Assembly: GCA_041652575.1 (NCBI GenBank)
Contig: JBAZHC010000022.1
Coordinates: forward strand, 1 to 30,964
Length of the DNA stretch: 30,964 bases
Direction of reading: 5' to 3'
Source: Phycisphaerae bacterium
GTDB taxonomy: Bacteria; Planctomycetota; Phycisphaerae; Sedimentisphaerales; UBA12454
The notes below the pieces were generated by a model. That model saw nothing but the letters and a program-made list of their open reading frames with translations, did not search any database and was not told where the DNA came from. This document shows positions 30,940 through 30,964 of this stretch, piece by piece. Numbering within the stretch: the first letter of the stretch is position 1; the number at the start of each line of letters is the position of its first letter. The translations under genes were made by a program, and so were the position numbers.

Positions 30940-30964
30940 ATGGAAATTATATCAATGGATTCGC
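30940..30964 (+). CDS. start of a gene cut by the window end
   Basis: ATG at 30940, preceded by AAAGGAG at good distance, begins MEIISMDS and continues past the window. The product cannot be named from eight residues. Confidence 0.5.

Overview
The window reads as a bacterial chromosome of moderate G+C. I infer Planctomycetota, probably Phycisphaerae-like. The grounds are the mix of short interspersed repeats (the 'AGCCACAGAG', 'AATCAGTGTAATC' and 'GGGTATA' types), an HNH-AP2 endonuclease gene, a MEMO-family gene beside purE and a large metalloid-resistance cluster. This is recollection of such genomes; there is no rRNA gene or other marker to prove it.

Left part (about 230-10,870, all minus strand): one long detoxification cluster. 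From its promoter end it runs arsR, ArsP-like permease, arsM, acr3, a two-domain universal stress protein, two thioredoxin-fold proteins, ccdA, a DsrE-like protein, chrA, a relic of a second ccdA, a SAM methyltransferase, crcB, a DUF190 protein, an MFS transporter and a GIY-YIG protein. It would handle arsenic (sensing, methylation, export), probably chromate and fluoride, and thiol redox chemistry. A sigma70-type promoter overlapped by an AT-rich dyad lies just upstream of arsR.

Middle (10,975-17,935, minus strand): an EamA transporter coupled to an unrecognised protein with a PD-(D/E)XK-type motif, then a transglutaminase-like protein. Next comes the most unusual object in the window: a degenerate response-regulator receiver gene followed by a tandem array of structured RNA units (15,308-15,923) that ends in an intrinsic terminator. 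The array has a ~109-nt period, covarying stems and repeated CUCCUCC tracts. Its conserved unit loops are complementary to the loop of the array's own terminator. A near-consensus sigma54 promoter precedes the receiver gene, so the whole may be one sigma54-dependent transcript of about 1.1 kb. A CorC/HlyC-type protein follows.

Right part (18,066-30,964): purE and a MEMO-family gene diverge from a shared promoter region. A DNA N6-methylase overlaps a PIN-domain gene, a candidate defence module. An HNH-AP2 endonuclease gene without a clear ATG and an AT-rich inverted element follow. Then come a lipoprotein cyclophilin, a Na/Pi cotransporter with a PhoU-like tail, a FucU/RbsD protein divergent from hisH-hisF, a nitroreductase/DJ-1 fusion, a LAB_N small membrane protein and a VanZ-like protein. 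The window ends at the start of another gene preceded by a dyad that could mask its ribosome-binding site.
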